DNA of 64,000 nt from Acidobacteriota bacterium (GCA_029781855.1 JAKOVX010000012.1:62001-126000), one strand, 5' to 3'. Shown: positions 16,837-26,054, counted from the stretch's first letter. Translations and numbers: made by a program. Notes: generated from the sequence alone by a model not told the origin.

Positions 16837-17823
16837 TCAGGACGACGAACCATTCCGTTCGTAACCGTTATCCGATCTCTCGATCGCGATCAGCACCGAG
16901 TCGACAAGTTTGCCCTCGCACTCGTCCCAGTTGCCCTCGATCCTCAGCCCGGCCGCATTCTTGTGGCCGCCGCCGCCGAATTGTTCCGCAACCTTTGCTA
17001 CATTGATATCACCTTTCGAGCGAAGGCTGACGCGGTAACTGTCAGGCCCAACCTCACGCATATAAACGGTTGCGATGACGTCCCTCGCGGCGAGCGGGAT
17101 ATTCACAAAGCCGTTATTGTCGCCGTCGACCGCGTCGGCCTCTTCTTTCATCGCGAGCGTCTGCCGCAGCGAAGCGACACGTCCGGTTGGGTCGCGCTTG
17201 ACCGTTCCGAGCACCTGCCGCATCAGTTCGATCCGGGACCACGGATAATTGTTGTACACGACCTCGCTGATCTTCGCCGGCCGTGCACCGGCCTTGATCA
17301 GTTCGGATGCGACCTTCAGAGTCCTATCGGAAGTATTTGGAAAGTGGAACGAACCGGTGTCCGTAACGAGCGCCATATAGACGCATTCGGCGATCTCCTT
17401 GGTGATGCGGCCGCCGATCGCCTTACACAGGTTGTAGATCATCTCGCCGACGGCCGATGCGGTCGAATCGATCCAGTTGATCGTCCCGAAATGCTCGCTG
17501 GTCGCGTGATGGTCGATGTTTACGGTGAATTCGTCTTCAAGTCCGGCGATCCCCGGGCGGGAAATATCGGAACATTCGATCACAAAGATCGCGTCGTAGC
17601 CTTTTTCGATCTGCTTGACGTCGCGGATGGATTCGGCTCCCGGCAGGGTGCGATACGAGATCGGGACATCGCCATGAACGACCACTTCGGCCTCTTTTCC
17701 CAGCGACTTCAGCAGCCACATGAGGCCCAACGAAGATCCAACACCGTCGCCGTCCGGCTTGATGTGAGTTGTTATCGCGAAGCGACTCTTAGTTTCAATT
17801 AACTCTACTACTTGGCTTAACAC
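16837..17823 (-). CDS. nrnA: DHH phosphoesterase, NrnA-type oligoribonuclease/pAp phosphatase
   Basis: This 328-residue cytoplasmic enzyme belongs to the DHH-DHHA1 family. It degrades short oligonucleotides and may dephosphorylate 3'-phosphoadenosine 5'-phosphate. The metal motifs are HIKPDGDGVGSSLG (near 20-33), the DHH motif in NIDHHATSEH (near 107-116), and the DHHA1 substrate loop GGGGHKNAAGLRIEG near 280-295. It lies 89 bases after rbfA; nrnA next to rbfA is a common arrangement, so it may be the last gene of the rimP-nusA-infB-rbfA operon. Confidence 0.93.
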   Translation of the reverse strand: MLSQVVELIETKSRFAITTHIKPDGDGVGSSLGLMWLLKSLGKEAEVVVHGDVPISYRTLPGAESIRDVKQIEKGYDAIFVIECSDISRPGIAGLEDEFTVNIDHHATSEHFGTINWIDSTASAVGEMIYNLCKAIGGRITKEIAECVYMALVTDTGSFHFPNTSDRTLKVASELIKAGARPAKISEVVYNNYPWSRIELMRQVLGTVKRDPTGRVASLRQTLAMKEEADAVDGDNNGFVNIPLAARDVIATVYMREVGPDSYRVSLRSKGDINVAKVAEQFGGGGHKNAAGLRIEGNWDECEGKLVDSVLIAIERSDNGYERNGSSS

Positions 17824-17912
17824 TCTTTCGTATCAAAAAGCGGTCGGTAAAAAGCCGGCGTGGAATGAAAGGAACCCCTTTCGGGCCCTCTCATTACCTC
17901 GATGTCGCCTGA

Positions 17913-18293
17913 TCACTTTTCACTAGTAACTTCTTCGTTCCTTTCCTGAAATTCCCCTTTTCCTACCAGCTCCTCGAGGATCGTGCTCACGCGTGAGGCG
18001 TTTTCCTCGGCTGTATCACGCACAAAGTGCAAATGCGGAGCATGACGAACATCCAGATTCATGGCGACCTGCTGCCGAACAAAAGTCGACGCATGACGAA
18101 GCGTTTTCAGTGCCTCGTTAACCTCGGCGTCCGTTCCCTGAATGAAAACGTATACCTTGGCATCGCGAAGGTCGTTCGAAACCACCACTTCCGTGACGGT
18201 TGCCGATACGACCCGTGGATCATCCAGTTCAAACCCGACAACCTCAGCGATCTCCTCGCGTAAGGCCTCGGCAAATCTTTCCGGGCGTCGCAT
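17913..18293 (-). CDS. rbfA: 30S ribosome-binding factor RbfA
   Basis: This 126-residue single KH-like domain protein assists 16S rRNA 5'-end maturation and 30S assembly. It begins MRRPERFAEALREEIAEVV and shows the family blocks DPRVVSATVTEVVVSNDLRDAKVYV and RQQVAMNLDVRHAPHLHFV. The start is 3 bases after the infB stop, which indicates translational coupling. The acidic tail (FQERNEEVTSEK) is unremarkable. Confidence 0.95.
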   Translation of the reverse strand: MRRPERFAEALREEIAEVVGFELDDPRVVSATVTEVVVSNDLRDAKVYVFIQGTDAEVNEALKTLRHASTFVRQQVAMNLDVRHAPHLHFVRDTAEENASRVSTILEELVGKGEFQERNEEVTSEK

Positions 18294-18296
18294 ACT

Positions 18297-21047
18297 CTAC
18301 AACTCGGTAGCGGCGATCCGCTCTATAATAAACGCCTCGATCTGGTCATCGATCTTAAGATCGTTGTAATTGACAAGGCTGATACCGCACTCGAAGCCGT
18401 TCTTGACCTCGTTGACGTCGTCCTTGAAACGTTTGAGCGTCGCGATATCGCCTTCCCAGACGACGACGCCGTCGCGGATGAGACGGGCCTTGGCCTGGCG
18501 ACGAATTACGCCGTCGATGACACGGCATCCGGCGATGGTGCCGATCTTCGAAACCTTGAAGATCTCCTGGACCTGGGCCTTGCCGAGAATGACCTCTTTC
18601 TCGATCGCATCCAACATTCCGATCATCGCGGCCTTGATCTCTTCCTCGACCTTGTAAATGATCGAGTGGAGCCGAATGTCTACGTCTTCCTGTTTGGCGA
18701 TATCGGCAACGCGTGCCTCAGGCCGGACGTTAAATCCAATGATCACGACCGCAGTCGAAGCATCGTCAGCCTGTGTTGCCGACGCGAGCAGCACATCGGA
18801 TTCGGCAATGGCACCGACACCGGCACGAATGACGCGAACTTTGACCTTTTCGGTCGAAAGCTTTTCGAGCGTTCCCTTGAGGACCTCGACGGAACCCTGC
18901 ACGTCAGCCTTGAGAATGACGAGAAGCTCCTTGATCTCGGCCTGACCGAGCGACTCGATGCCGCGTTTGGTGGTCTTGAGCAATGCCGCCTGGCGAGCAT
19001 GCATCTGACGTTGACCGGCAATTGTCTGGGCACGGTCGATGTCGGATACCACCTGGAACGAATCACCGGCTTGCGGCACGCCCTGGAGGCCGAGTATTTC
19101 GACGGGTGTCGCGGGACCCGCCTCGGTCACCAATTCGCCGCGGTCGGAGAACATCGCCCGGACCTTTCCGTAGAACTGTCCGACGATGAACGGATCGCCG
19201 ACGCGCATTGTTCCCTGCTGCACAAGTGCCGTCGCGACTGCTCCGCGTCCCTTATCGAGTTTCGCCTCAAGCACGACGCCGGACGCACGACGCGTCGGGC
19301 TGGCTTTCAGTGCCAAAATGTCGGCCTGGAGCAGGACTGTTTCGAGAAGTGTGTCGAGGTTTTCGCGTTTCTTGGCAGAAACCGGGACCATTTCGACGTC
19401 ACCGCCCCAATCGGTCGGCTGCAGGCCAAGACCTGCCAAGCCTTGCTTGACCTTATCCGGATTTGCGTCCGGACGGTCGATCTTGTTGATGGCGACGATG
19501 ATGGGTACGCCCGCTGCCTTTGAATGCTCAACGGCCTCGATGGTCTGGGGCATCACGCCGTCATCGGCGGCAACTACGAGAATGACGATGTCCGTCGCCT
19601 TGGCTCCGCGAGCACGCATCATCGTGAACGCTTCGTGACCGGGCGTATCGAGGAAAACAACGCGTCGCGGTGTCGTCGGATCGTCCGGATTCGGCACCAT
19701 CACGCTGTATGCACCGATGTGCTGCGTGATACCGCCGGCTTCGCCTTCGGCAACATTTTCGGAGCGGATCGCGTCGAGAAGTGACGTTTTACCATGATCG
19801 ACGTGGCCCATGACGGTAATGACCGGTGCCCTGGGTAGCTCGACGTCGTCAGCATCGGCGGCGATCAACTCCTCAAACTCCTGCTCGATGACCATTTCTT
19901 CGAATGGCACAAAGCTGAGGTCAAATCCGTAATCCATCGCCATCTCGATCGCCATTGTCTCGCCGATCGGCTGATTGAGCGTTGCAAAGACACCGCGTTT
20001 GATAAGAAGTTGAACGATATCACGCGGCGTGATGCCAAGAGCCTCGGCAAATTCGCGGACAGTCGCGCCTTCCGTAAGACGGACTGACTTCATGCCCTCG
20101 GCAGTCGTTCCGACCTGGTCGAGGATGCGTTCCTCGATCGATCGCTGACGCGGTGCGTCAAGATCACGTTCGGCAAATCTGCCGCCCTTGTCGTCCTTGC
20201 CCTTTCGCCCGCCGGAACGGCCGGGACGACGGCGGTTGTCCGCCGGCGGCGTGTATGTAAGCTGCGGTGCGGCGGTCTCGCCCGGTGTTCCGCGGAATTG
20301 CGGACGGCCCGTGCGCGGATCGATCGGACGTTGATCGCCAAGCAATCTACCGGTCTTTGTCGGAGCCTCGGTGACTAGTTTATCGCCTGGCTTGATGCCT
20401 TTCTCGATCGCGGATTTTGAAAGTGTAAGAGTTTTGACCGTCGTGCCTGTCGGCCGTACGACCTTCGCGGCAGCATCGCCCGGTTCTGCAGGTGCTTCGG
20501 CGGCTTCCGGTTCAACTTTGGCCGGAGCGGCCTCTTGCGGAACCTCAACCTCCGGTACTTCCACGACCTCGGCCGGAGTCGCCTCTGCTTCGACTACTTC
20601 TTCTAATACAGGCTCAACGACCGGAGGAGTGACCTTTGATGCAACGAGTTTTTTAACCTTAACGGTCTTGCCGGGTTCGGCGGCAGGTTCCTCGACCGGA
20701 GCCTTGACGGTCTTCACCGTCTTGGCAACCGGAGTCTCGACCTTCTTGACCGGCTCAGCGGCAGCAACTTCAGCCTCGACCGCCGGAACTTCGGCAGGGG
20801 CAGCTTCTTCCTGAACTGGTTCTGCAATTGTCTTTGAGGCTTTGATGACCTTGATCGCCCGCTTCGGTGCAACTTCGGCCTTAGGGAAGTACTTAGCGCG
20901 GACCTTTTCGGCAAACTCCGAACTGACCGAGTTTGACGCTACGCTTACGTCCGCACCGGCACGGCGCAGATCTTCCATCACGCGCTTCGTGTCCTGCTTT
21001 AGCTCTCTTGCCAGATCGTAGATTCGAACTGATTTTCGAATGGCCAT
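18297..21047 (-). CDS. infB: Translation initiation factor IF-2
   Basis: This 916-residue GTPase delivers initiator tRNA to the 30S subunit. The N-terminal IF2N segment (SVRIYDLARELKQDTKRVMEDL, residues 6-27) is followed by a long low-complexity Ala/Glu/Val/Pro linker (about 60-200) and a second IF2N segment near 330. The G domain has G1 GHVDHGKTS near 412, G3 DTPGH and G4 NKID. Domains II-IV complete the protein. The linker composition is normal for the family. It lies 91 bases downstream of nusA and 3 bases upstream of rbfA. Confidence 0.97.
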   Translation of the reverse strand: MAIRKSVRIYDLARELKQDTKRVMEDLRRAGADVSVASNSVSSEFAEKVRAKYFPKAEVAPKRAIKVIKASKTIAEPVQEEAAPAEVPAVEAEVAAAEPVKKVETPVAKTVKTVKAPVEEPAAEPGKTVKVKKLVASKVTPPVVEPVLEEVVEAEATPAEVVEVPEVEVPQEAAPAKVEPEAAEAPAEPGDAAAKVVRPTGTTVKTLTLSKSAIEKGIKPGDKLVTEAPTKTGRLLGDQRPIDPRTGRPQFRGTPGETAAPQLTYTPPADNRRRPGRSGGRKGKDDKGGRFAERDLDAPRQRSIEERILDQVGTTAEGMKSVRLTEGATVREFAEALGITPRDIVQLLIKRGVFATLNQPIGETMAIEMAMDYGFDLSFVPFEEMVIEQEFEELIAADADDVELPRAPVITVMGHVDHGKTSLLDAIRSENVAEGEAGGITQHIGAYSVMVPNPDDPTTPRRVVFLDTPGHEAFTMMRARGAKATDIVILVVAADDGVMPQTIEAVEHSKAAGVPIIVAINKIDRPDANPDKVKQGLAGLGLQPTDWGGDVEMVPVSAKKRENLDTLLETVLLQADILALKASPTRRASGVVLEAKLDKGRGAVATALVQQGTMRVGDPFIVGQFYGKVRAMFSDRGELVTEAGPATPVEILGLQGVPQAGDSFQVVSDIDRAQTIAGQRQMHARQAALLKTTKRGIESLGQAEIKELLVILKADVQGSVEVLKGTLEKLSTEKVKVRVIRAGVGAIAESDVLLASATQADDASTAVVIIGFNVRPEARVADIAKQEDVDIRLHSIIYKVEEEIKAAMIGMLDAIEKEVILGKAQVQEIFKVSKIGTIAGCRVIDGVIRRQAKARLIRDGVVVWEGDIATLKRFKDDVNEVKNGFECGISLVNYNDLKIDDQIEAFIIERIAATEL

Positions 21048-21138
21048 ATTTAATAATATCGAAACCTAAACACCCGACCGCACGGCCCGCAAGCCGTATC
21101 ATACGGTTCCGGCCAAATCGCCGGGCGTTCGCAACCGG

Positions 21139-22614
21139 CTATTCTGCCGGAGCATCTTTTTTCTCTTCGCCGTCAGCATCTTGTGCTTCGTCCTCGGCCG
21201 TTGCGACCGCTTCTACCGATTCCGGCTCGACAGCTTCATCGACTGCCTCAACTACCGATTCGGCTTCCTCGGCCGGGGCTGCCTCCGTTTCGACTGCATC
21301 GTCTGCGGCCTCCGGCTCGCCCTCAACTTCGAGATTCTTGGCCTCGACTATCGATTTCGCTGATCCGAGGATGCGTTCCGCCTCATCGAGACTGATGTCG
21401 AGATAATCGACCAGGTCGTCAACCGTTGTCGCGGCAAGCGATTCCACATCGGAAATGCCCTTTTCAGAAAGCGTTTCCGCCTGCGGAGCGGTCACACCTT
21501 CTAACGCCGTGATCGGAACCGCTTCGCCAGACGCCATCATCTTGCCCATCTGAAGTGCGATCTCCTTCTTGAGGAGCTCTTCGCTGACGATCTTGATGTC
21601 CCAACCAACGAGTCGGGCGGCAAGCCGGACGTTCTGTCCCTTTTTGCCGATCGCAAGGCTTAATTGGTCTTCGCCGACGATGACCTCCATCTGTCGGTTA
21701 GTAATATCGGTAATGCGGACCTGCGAAACCTTGGCAGGCGACAGTGCATTTGCCGCAAAAACCGAAGGCTCATCCGACCACTCAATAATATCGATCTTTT
21801 CGCCGCGAAGTTCCTTGATGATCGCCTGTACACGCGACCCCTTCATTCCCACGCAGGCTCCGACCGGATCGACGTCCTTTTCATTGGACGAAACCGCGAT
21901 CTTTGCACGGTCGCCGGGTTCGCGAACTGCCGATTTGATCACGACGGTGTCGTCGTAGATCTCGGGCACTTCCATCTCGAAAAGCCGCTTCAGCAAGTCG
22001 GCCGACGCTCGCGAGCCTTTGATCTGCTGGCCCTTCTGGTCCTTGGAAACGTCAACAATGACGACGCGGATACGCTCGCCCTGATTCCACATTTCGCCGC
22101 GGGATTGCTCGTTACGCGGAACGTAAGCCTCGAGGTTATTGCCGAGGTCGATGATCATATCGCCGCGTTCAAATCGCTTAACGGTGCCGTTGATCAGCTC
22201 GCCCTTGCGGTCGATGTACTCGTCATAGACCTTTTCACGAATGGCCTCGCGGACCTTTTGGACCAGGATCTGTTTGGCTGTCTGGGCGGCGATTCGGCCC
22301 ATATCTTCGTTGGGCAGCGGAATGAGAAGTACGTCGCCGATCTCGATCTCGTCGCCGGCAAGTTCCTGCGCCTCTTCAAGCGACAGTTCCTCGGACGGCT
22401 CTTCGACGTGCTCGACCACGGTCTTCTGGGCCGATATCTCGATCATGCCCTCTTCATTATTCCAGTCGACCTGGATGCTGTCCTGAGCGCGAAACTGTTT
22501 TCGAGCGGCCGCGCGAACAGCTTCTTTCATCGCTTCGATGACCATGTCGCGATCGAGGCCCTGCTCGTTGCACAAAATCTCAATACTCTGTCCGATAGAT
22601 GATGTCATAACCAA
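21139..22614 (-). CDS. nusA: Transcription termination/antitermination factor NusA
   Basis: This 491-residue RNA polymerase-binding protein has the N-terminal NusA domain (1-125), an S1 domain (about 135-200, GTVKRFERGDMIIDLG), two KH domains (about 205-340, DPVGACVGMKGSRVQAI and AIGKKGQNVRLAARL), and helix-hairpin-helix-like repeats near 350-415. The last 70 residues are almost entirely Ala/Glu/Asp. The order rimP-nusA-infB is the classic one. In E. coli NusA acts on the leader of its own operon; here a terminator-like hairpin lies before rimP. Confidence 0.97.
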   Translation of the reverse strand: MVMTSSIGQSIEILCNEQGLDRDMVIEAMKEAVRAAARKQFRAQDSIQVDWNNEEGMIEISAQKTVVEHVEEPSEELSLEEAQELAGDEIEIGDVLLIPLPNEDMGRIAAQTAKQILVQKVREAIREKVYDEYIDRKGELINGTVKRFERGDMIIDLGNNLEAYVPRNEQSRGEMWNQGERIRVVIVDVSKDQKGQQIKGSRASADLLKRLFEMEVPEIYDDTVVIKSAVREPGDRAKIAVSSNEKDVDPVGACVGMKGSRVQAIIKELRGEKIDIIEWSDEPSVFAANALSPAKVSQVRITDITNRQMEVIVGEDQLSLAIGKKGQNVRLAARLVGWDIKIVSEELLKKEIALQMGKMMASGEAVPITALEGVTAPQAETLSEKGISDVESLAATTVDDLVDYLDISLDEAERILGSAKSIVEAKNLEVEGEPEAADDAVETEAAPAEEAESVVEAVDEAVEPESVEAVATAEDEAQDADGEEKKDAPAE

Positions 22615-22636
22615 ATATGTCTCAGTTATCTAAAAT

Positions 22637-23128
22637 TCACTTCCGACCGCCAAGCTCCTTTGCCAGGTCGATCTTCAAATTTGCCTTATCCACCGTCTCG
22701 TACGGTATGCGAACGATCCCGCTCGTCCGATCGTCGATGACAATCTCGTTTTCTTCGACTGCCGCTATTCGGCCGACGAAATTCTTCTGGCCGCCGATCT
22801 CCGACCTTGTCTTTACCTTTGCCAGTTCGCCGGTGAACCGGACAAAGTCTTTCAGTGAGTAAAGCTCGCGTTCAATGCCGGGCGACGAGATCTCGAGAAC
22901 GTATGCCCACGGGATCAGGTCTTCGGCGTCGAGCAATTCCTCCATCGCCGCGGAAAAACGCGTGCAGTCCTCGATACCGACGCCGCCGTCTTTGTCAATA
23001 AACACGCGAACCACCGAGTCCCTCTTCGATCCCAGGATATCCGCGTGGACCATCTCTACCGATTGGTCAGCCGCGACCGTCTCAGCTATCGAGCTGACCC
23101 TGGCGGCTAGTGACTGATTCTCAACCAT
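22637..23128 (-). CDS. rimP: Ribosome maturation factor RimP
   Basis: This 163-residue protein takes part in early 30S assembly. The conserved block IDKDGGVGIEDCTRFSAAMEE is near residues 64-84 and is followed by YVLEISSPGIERELYSLKDFVRFTG, both diagnostic of RimP. Its C-terminal SH3-like domain ends DLAKELGGRK. It is the first gene of the rimP-nusA-infB-rbfA operon. No Shine-Dalgarno is seen before ATG 23128; the nine bases between the hairpin tail and the ATG are AT-rich. Confidence 0.94.
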   Translation of the reverse strand: MVENQSLAARVSSIAETVAADQSVEMVHADILGSKRDSVVRVFIDKDGGVGIEDCTRFSAAMEELLDAEDLIPWAYVLEISSPGIERELYSLKDFVRFTGELAKVKTRSEIGGQKNFVGRIAAVEENEIVIDDRTSGIVRIPYETVDKANLKIDLAKELGGRK

Positions 23129-23136
23129 TTACAGTA

Positions 23137-23166
23137 CAAAATAAAAAGTGGGCACGAGACCCACTT
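23137..23166 (-). terminator. Terminator-like hairpin in the rimP-nusA-infB leader
   Basis: On the minus strand AAGTGGG pairs with CCCACTT around a 7-base loop, and TTTATTTTG follows. It ends nine bases before the rimP ATG and lies downstream of the predicted promoter at 23201-23230. It is therefore inside the operon's leader and could act as an attenuator rather than only ending the upstream gene. Confidence 0.7.
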
Positions 23167-23200
23167 GATACGTCCGAGTTACGCATCGCGGCAAACGAGT

Positions 23201-23230
23201 ATTATATAGGTACTAAGTCCCAAATTGCAA
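23201..23230 (-). promoter_or_regulatory. Sigma-70-type promoter for rimP-nusA-infB-rbfA
   Basis: On the minus strand a -35 element TTGCAA (23230-23225) and a perfect -10 TATAAT (23206-23201) are 18 bases apart. Transcription would begin near 23194, giving a leader of about 66 bases that contains the terminator-like hairpin. Confidence 0.7.
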
Positions 23231-23240
23231 GCAAAAGTGC

Positions 23241-23645
23241 TTACAACTCGTTCAACCGCGCGTAGGCGGCCTGAAGTTCGCCGAATTTCTTCGCCAATGC
23301 CTTGCGTTCGGCATCACCGGGATCGGCAATAAATTCCTCAATAACGACTGCGAGATCGCGGGCTTCGCCGAGCAATTTCTTCGATTCCCGTTCCAACGCA
23401 CGTGCCGCGTCCGGCCGGCCGGACTTGCCTGCCTTTCGTGCTTCGGCAACACCCCAATGGGTAATGCGAATGATATTTTGCCGCGACTCGGTGATCCATC
23501 CTTCGGCCTTCAACATCTCGCGAATATCGTCGATGCTGGGGAAATATCCCTCCTTTTTGAGGAGTTCGGCCAGATCGATATCCACGGAATCCTTACCGCC
23601 GGTCAACTCATATATGAGAGCCAATATTTTGTGATAAGCGTCCAT
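23241..23645 (-). CDS. Hypothetical helical protein
   Basis: This 134-residue cytoplasmic protein is not recognised. The first 75 residues look like a winged-helix (SIDDIREMLKAEGWITES, then IIRITHWGVAEARKAG). The last 50 are a charged amphipathic helix pair (ERESKKLLGEARDLAVVIEEF) that could form a coiled coil. It lies 23 bases after the ROK kinase stop on the same strand, and its 3' end is just before the rimP promoter. A DNA-binding role is possible but not shown. Confidence 0.7.
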   Translation of the reverse strand: MDAYHKILALIYELTGGKDSVDIDLAELLKKEGYFPSIDDIREMLKAEGWITESRQNIIRITHWGVAEARKAGKSGRPDAARALERESKKLLGEARDLAVVIEEFIADPGDAERKALAKKFGELQAAYARLNEL

Positions 23646-23668
23646 CTTGAGATGCTCCTGCGAGAAAA

Positions 23669-24616
23669 TTAAACCACTTCAGCGTGATGTGCAACCTTCT
23701 TTTCGTTTGCGAAGGCCGACCGGGCCGCCCCGAGGATGCCGGCGTCATCGCCGAGTTCGGCACGCACGATCTTCGCTCGGGTAGCCGGCTCGCGAAACGA
23801 CCTGATCGCGATCTCGTCCGCGACGGTTCCGATAAACCTGTCCCAGGCAGCCGAGACGCCGCCGCCGAGAACGACCATTTCGGGATTGAGCACGTTGATC
23901 AGGCTCGCGATGCCGATCCCTAAATATGAGCCCATCTTTCGGAAAACCCGGTCGGCGTTGACATTGCCCTCGCTCGCAGCCATATAGACGTCGAGCGAGG
24001 AGTTGACGTCCATCCCGGCTTCGCGGGCCATCCGGACGATCGCCGTTGCTGAAGCATATTGCTCGATACAACCTCGGCCGCCGCAGCCGCACGGAACGCC
24101 CTGCGGTTCCACGCAAACGTGGCCGAGCTCGCCGGCTGTGCCGTCCTTTCCGCGGAATGGCTGACCGTTAATTATCAGCCCGCCGCCAACGCCGGTGCCG
24201 AGCGTAATGCAGATCGAATCGTCCACACCACGCGATGCTCCAAGCCAATTTTCGCCGTACGCCGCGGCATTCGCGTCATTCTCCAGGATCGCCGGTATGT
24301 GCAGACGCTGGGTCAGTATGTCGCGGAGCTGAACTCCTTCGAGCGCCGGCAGATTCGGCAATTTTGTCAGGATCCCGGCCTCTTCGTTTATCGTCGCCGG
24401 AACGGCAGCGGCGATAGCGAAGATCTCGGAATCCTCCGGAACTTCACGTCGACACTCGTCGGCAAGTTTGACGATCTGGTCGACGATCTCAATGCTGGAC
24501 GAACCCGTCGGCGTCGCCGAGCGAGAACGCGAATACACGTTCCCGTCCTCGCCGATCGCGGCGAGTCGGATGTTTGTACCGCCAAGATCCAAGGCCAATG
24601 CGATCTTCTTCTTCAT
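23669..24616 (-). CDS. ROK-family sugar kinase (glucokinase-like)
   Basis: This 315-residue ATP-dependent sugar kinase has the phosphate-1 motif ALDLGGTNIRLA at residues 8-19. The catalytic-site region ENDANAAAYGEN (near 112-123) contains the base Asp. The ROK zinc motif CGCGGRGCIEQYAS is near 175-188 with H and C ligands upstream (GELGHVCVEPQG). It most likely phosphorylates glucose or a related hexose in the cytoplasm. It lies 21 bases downstream of the sugar-binding lipoprotein gene, so import and phosphorylation are probably co-expressed. Confidence 0.9.
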   Translation of the reverse strand: MKKKIALALDLGGTNIRLAAIGEDGNVYSRSRSATPTGSSSIEIVDQIVKLADECRREVPEDSEIFAIAAAVPATINEEAGILTKLPNLPALEGVQLRDILTQRLHIPAILENDANAAAYGENWLGASRGVDDSICITLGTGVGGGLIINGQPFRGKDGTAGELGHVCVEPQGVPCGCGGRGCIEQYASATAIVRMAREAGMDVNSSLDVYMAASEGNVNADRVFRKMGSYLGIGIASLINVLNPEMVVLGGGVSAAWDRFIGTVADEIAIRSFREPATRAKIVRAELGDDAGILGAARSAFANEKKVAHHAEVV

Positions 24617-24637
24617 CTGGAGGGTAATTGTATGAGC

Positions 24638-25672
24638 CTATTTCTTGGGGCGATCCGCTTCCGGAACGTTCTTAAACACGTCGTCGTATTTCGCGTAACC
24701 GTCCTTGATTACCGTTTCCATCAAATTCGATTTGTCGACCGTCATCACCTCGAGCAGGATCGCCGGGATCTCCTTGCCGATCACATCGTTCATGAACGGC
24801 TTAGTTTCCAGCTTTTCCTTTTTCGCAAGCTTTACCGCAGCGTCGACCGCAGCATTCGCAAGCGGAATGATCGGCTTGTACACGGTCATCGTTTGCGTTC
24901 CCTGTGCGATCCGCTGTAGGGCGTCGATCTGGGCGTCTTGGCCGGTCACGAGGATCTTGCCGTCCAACCCTCGAATGTGCATCGCCGCCACCACGCCGCT
25001 GGCCATTCCATCGTTTGATACAACGAACGCCTGGATGTTGTCGCCGTTCTGGGTGAGTGCATTCTCGGCAAAATTCTGTGCCAGGACCGGCTTCCAGTCT
25101 TTAATGAACTGCGACGCGACGATCTTGATATCGCCCTTGTCGACCGCCGGCTTAAGCACAGCTAATTGCTCTTTTTCCATTATCTTGGCGTTATTGTCTG
25201 TGTCGGAGCCGTAGATCATCACATAATTTCCCTTCGGTACGTGGTCGAGAGCATATTGGGCGATCTTGCGGCCGATGACCGGCACCTGATGCGAAATGTA
25301 CAGGTCGATCTTGTCCGAGTTGATCAGTCTGTCGTAGCTGATGACCGGCACGCCCTGGGCCTTGGCCTTTTCTACCATCGAAACCGCCTGGGTCGCATCC
25401 TGTGGGGCGATAACCAACACATCGACTTTTTGCGTCAGGAGGTTGTCGACGTCGTTCGTTTGGCGGTCCGGGCTGTTGTCGGCTACCGTCACTACGCAAT
25501 CGACATTCAGTTTCTTACACTGAGCTTCAAAGGCGTCGCGGTCGCGCTGCCATCGTTCCTCTTGGACCGTGGCCATTGAAAAGCCGATCTTGATCCTCTT
25601 GTCAGTTGGCCCATTCGAGCACGAGACCGCTATGATGGCGACGACGATCAACCAAAGTAATCTGATCTTCAT
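24638..25672 (-). CDS. Sugar ABC transporter substrate-binding lipoprotein (XylF-like)
   Basis: This 344-residue protein has a lipoprotein signal peptide with lipobox AVSC at residues 15-18, followed by a type-1 periplasmic binding fold. It resembles D-xylose-binding XylF: KIGFSMATVQEERWQRDRD, LVIAPQDATQAVSMVEKAK, and YGSDTDNNAKIMEKEQ. The ligand is probably a pentose or hexose. The permease and ATPase genes that should partner it are absent on both sides. The downstream ROK kinase is co-directional. A GGAG Shine-Dalgarno precedes the ATG. Confidence 0.9.
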   Translation of the reverse strand: MKIRLLWLIVVAIIAVSCSNGPTDKRIKIGFSMATVQEERWQRDRDAFEAQCKKLNVDCVVTVADNSPDRQTNDVDNLLTQKVDVLVIAPQDATQAVSMVEKAKAQGVPVISYDRLINSDKIDLYISHQVPVIGRKIAQYALDHVPKGNYVMIYGSDTDNNAKIMEKEQLAVLKPAVDKGDIKIVASQFIKDWKPVLAQNFAENALTQNGDNIQAFVVSNDGMASGVVAAMHIRGLDGKILVTGQDAQIDALQRIAQGTQTMTVYKPIIPLANAAVDAAVKLAKKEKLETKPFMNDVIGKEIPAILLEVMTVDKSNLMETVIKDGYAKYDDVFKNVPEADRPKK

Positions 25673-25826
25673 TAAATCTTTCTCCGTTTGAACTTTAAGT
25701 AGTTGAAATTAACAGACATTGCAAATTAGAACAAATAACATCATTTTCGGCAAAGGTAAAATAATATTGACACGACGGGTCCCGAAAAAATCATTACGCG
25801 CTGTTATGATCCGTAAGGAATAAACA

Positions 25827-25892
25827 ATGACAAGCCCTGTTGTTCAGGTAGCTTTAGATCGTCCCGCCTGGCAACTGGATCAGGGAGCTTGA
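25827..25892 (+). CDS. Possible 21-residue leader peptide or gene remnant
   Basis: ATG 25827 opens 21 codons (MTSPVVQVALDRPAWQLDQG plus A) before a TGA at 25890. AAGGA lies 8 bases upstream of the ATG, and a TTGACA hexamer is at 25769. The sequence resembles the first strand of an orotidine-decarboxylase-type barrel (QVALD), so it may be a leftover of a lost gene. It could equally be a chance frame. Confidence 0.25.
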   Translation: MTSPVVQVALDRPAWQLDQGA

Positions 25893-26054
25893 AATTGCTA
25901 CCGGAATAAAAACTTCGGGACTAATAATTTTGTGCGAATGGCATTTGAATCGGCCCTGATTTGTGTTATAACTAGTTATCAAATCTCGGCTTAGATGTCT
26001 GTTGAGTACCGTGATATGCTCGTTCGGGTTTTTTGCTCGAACTACTTGTTTTCA

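Noticed and set aside
16738..17802. 354-codon plus-strand frame opposite nrnA
   Set aside because: Antisense shadow; nrnA has all DHH/DHHA1 motifs on the minus strand.
18666..19523. 285-codon plus-strand frame opposite infB
   Set aside because: Antisense shadow of the IF-2 GTPase region.
21664..22602. 312-codon plus-strand frame opposite nusA
   Set aside because: Antisense shadow; composition rich in Asp/Leu from the reversed coding strand.
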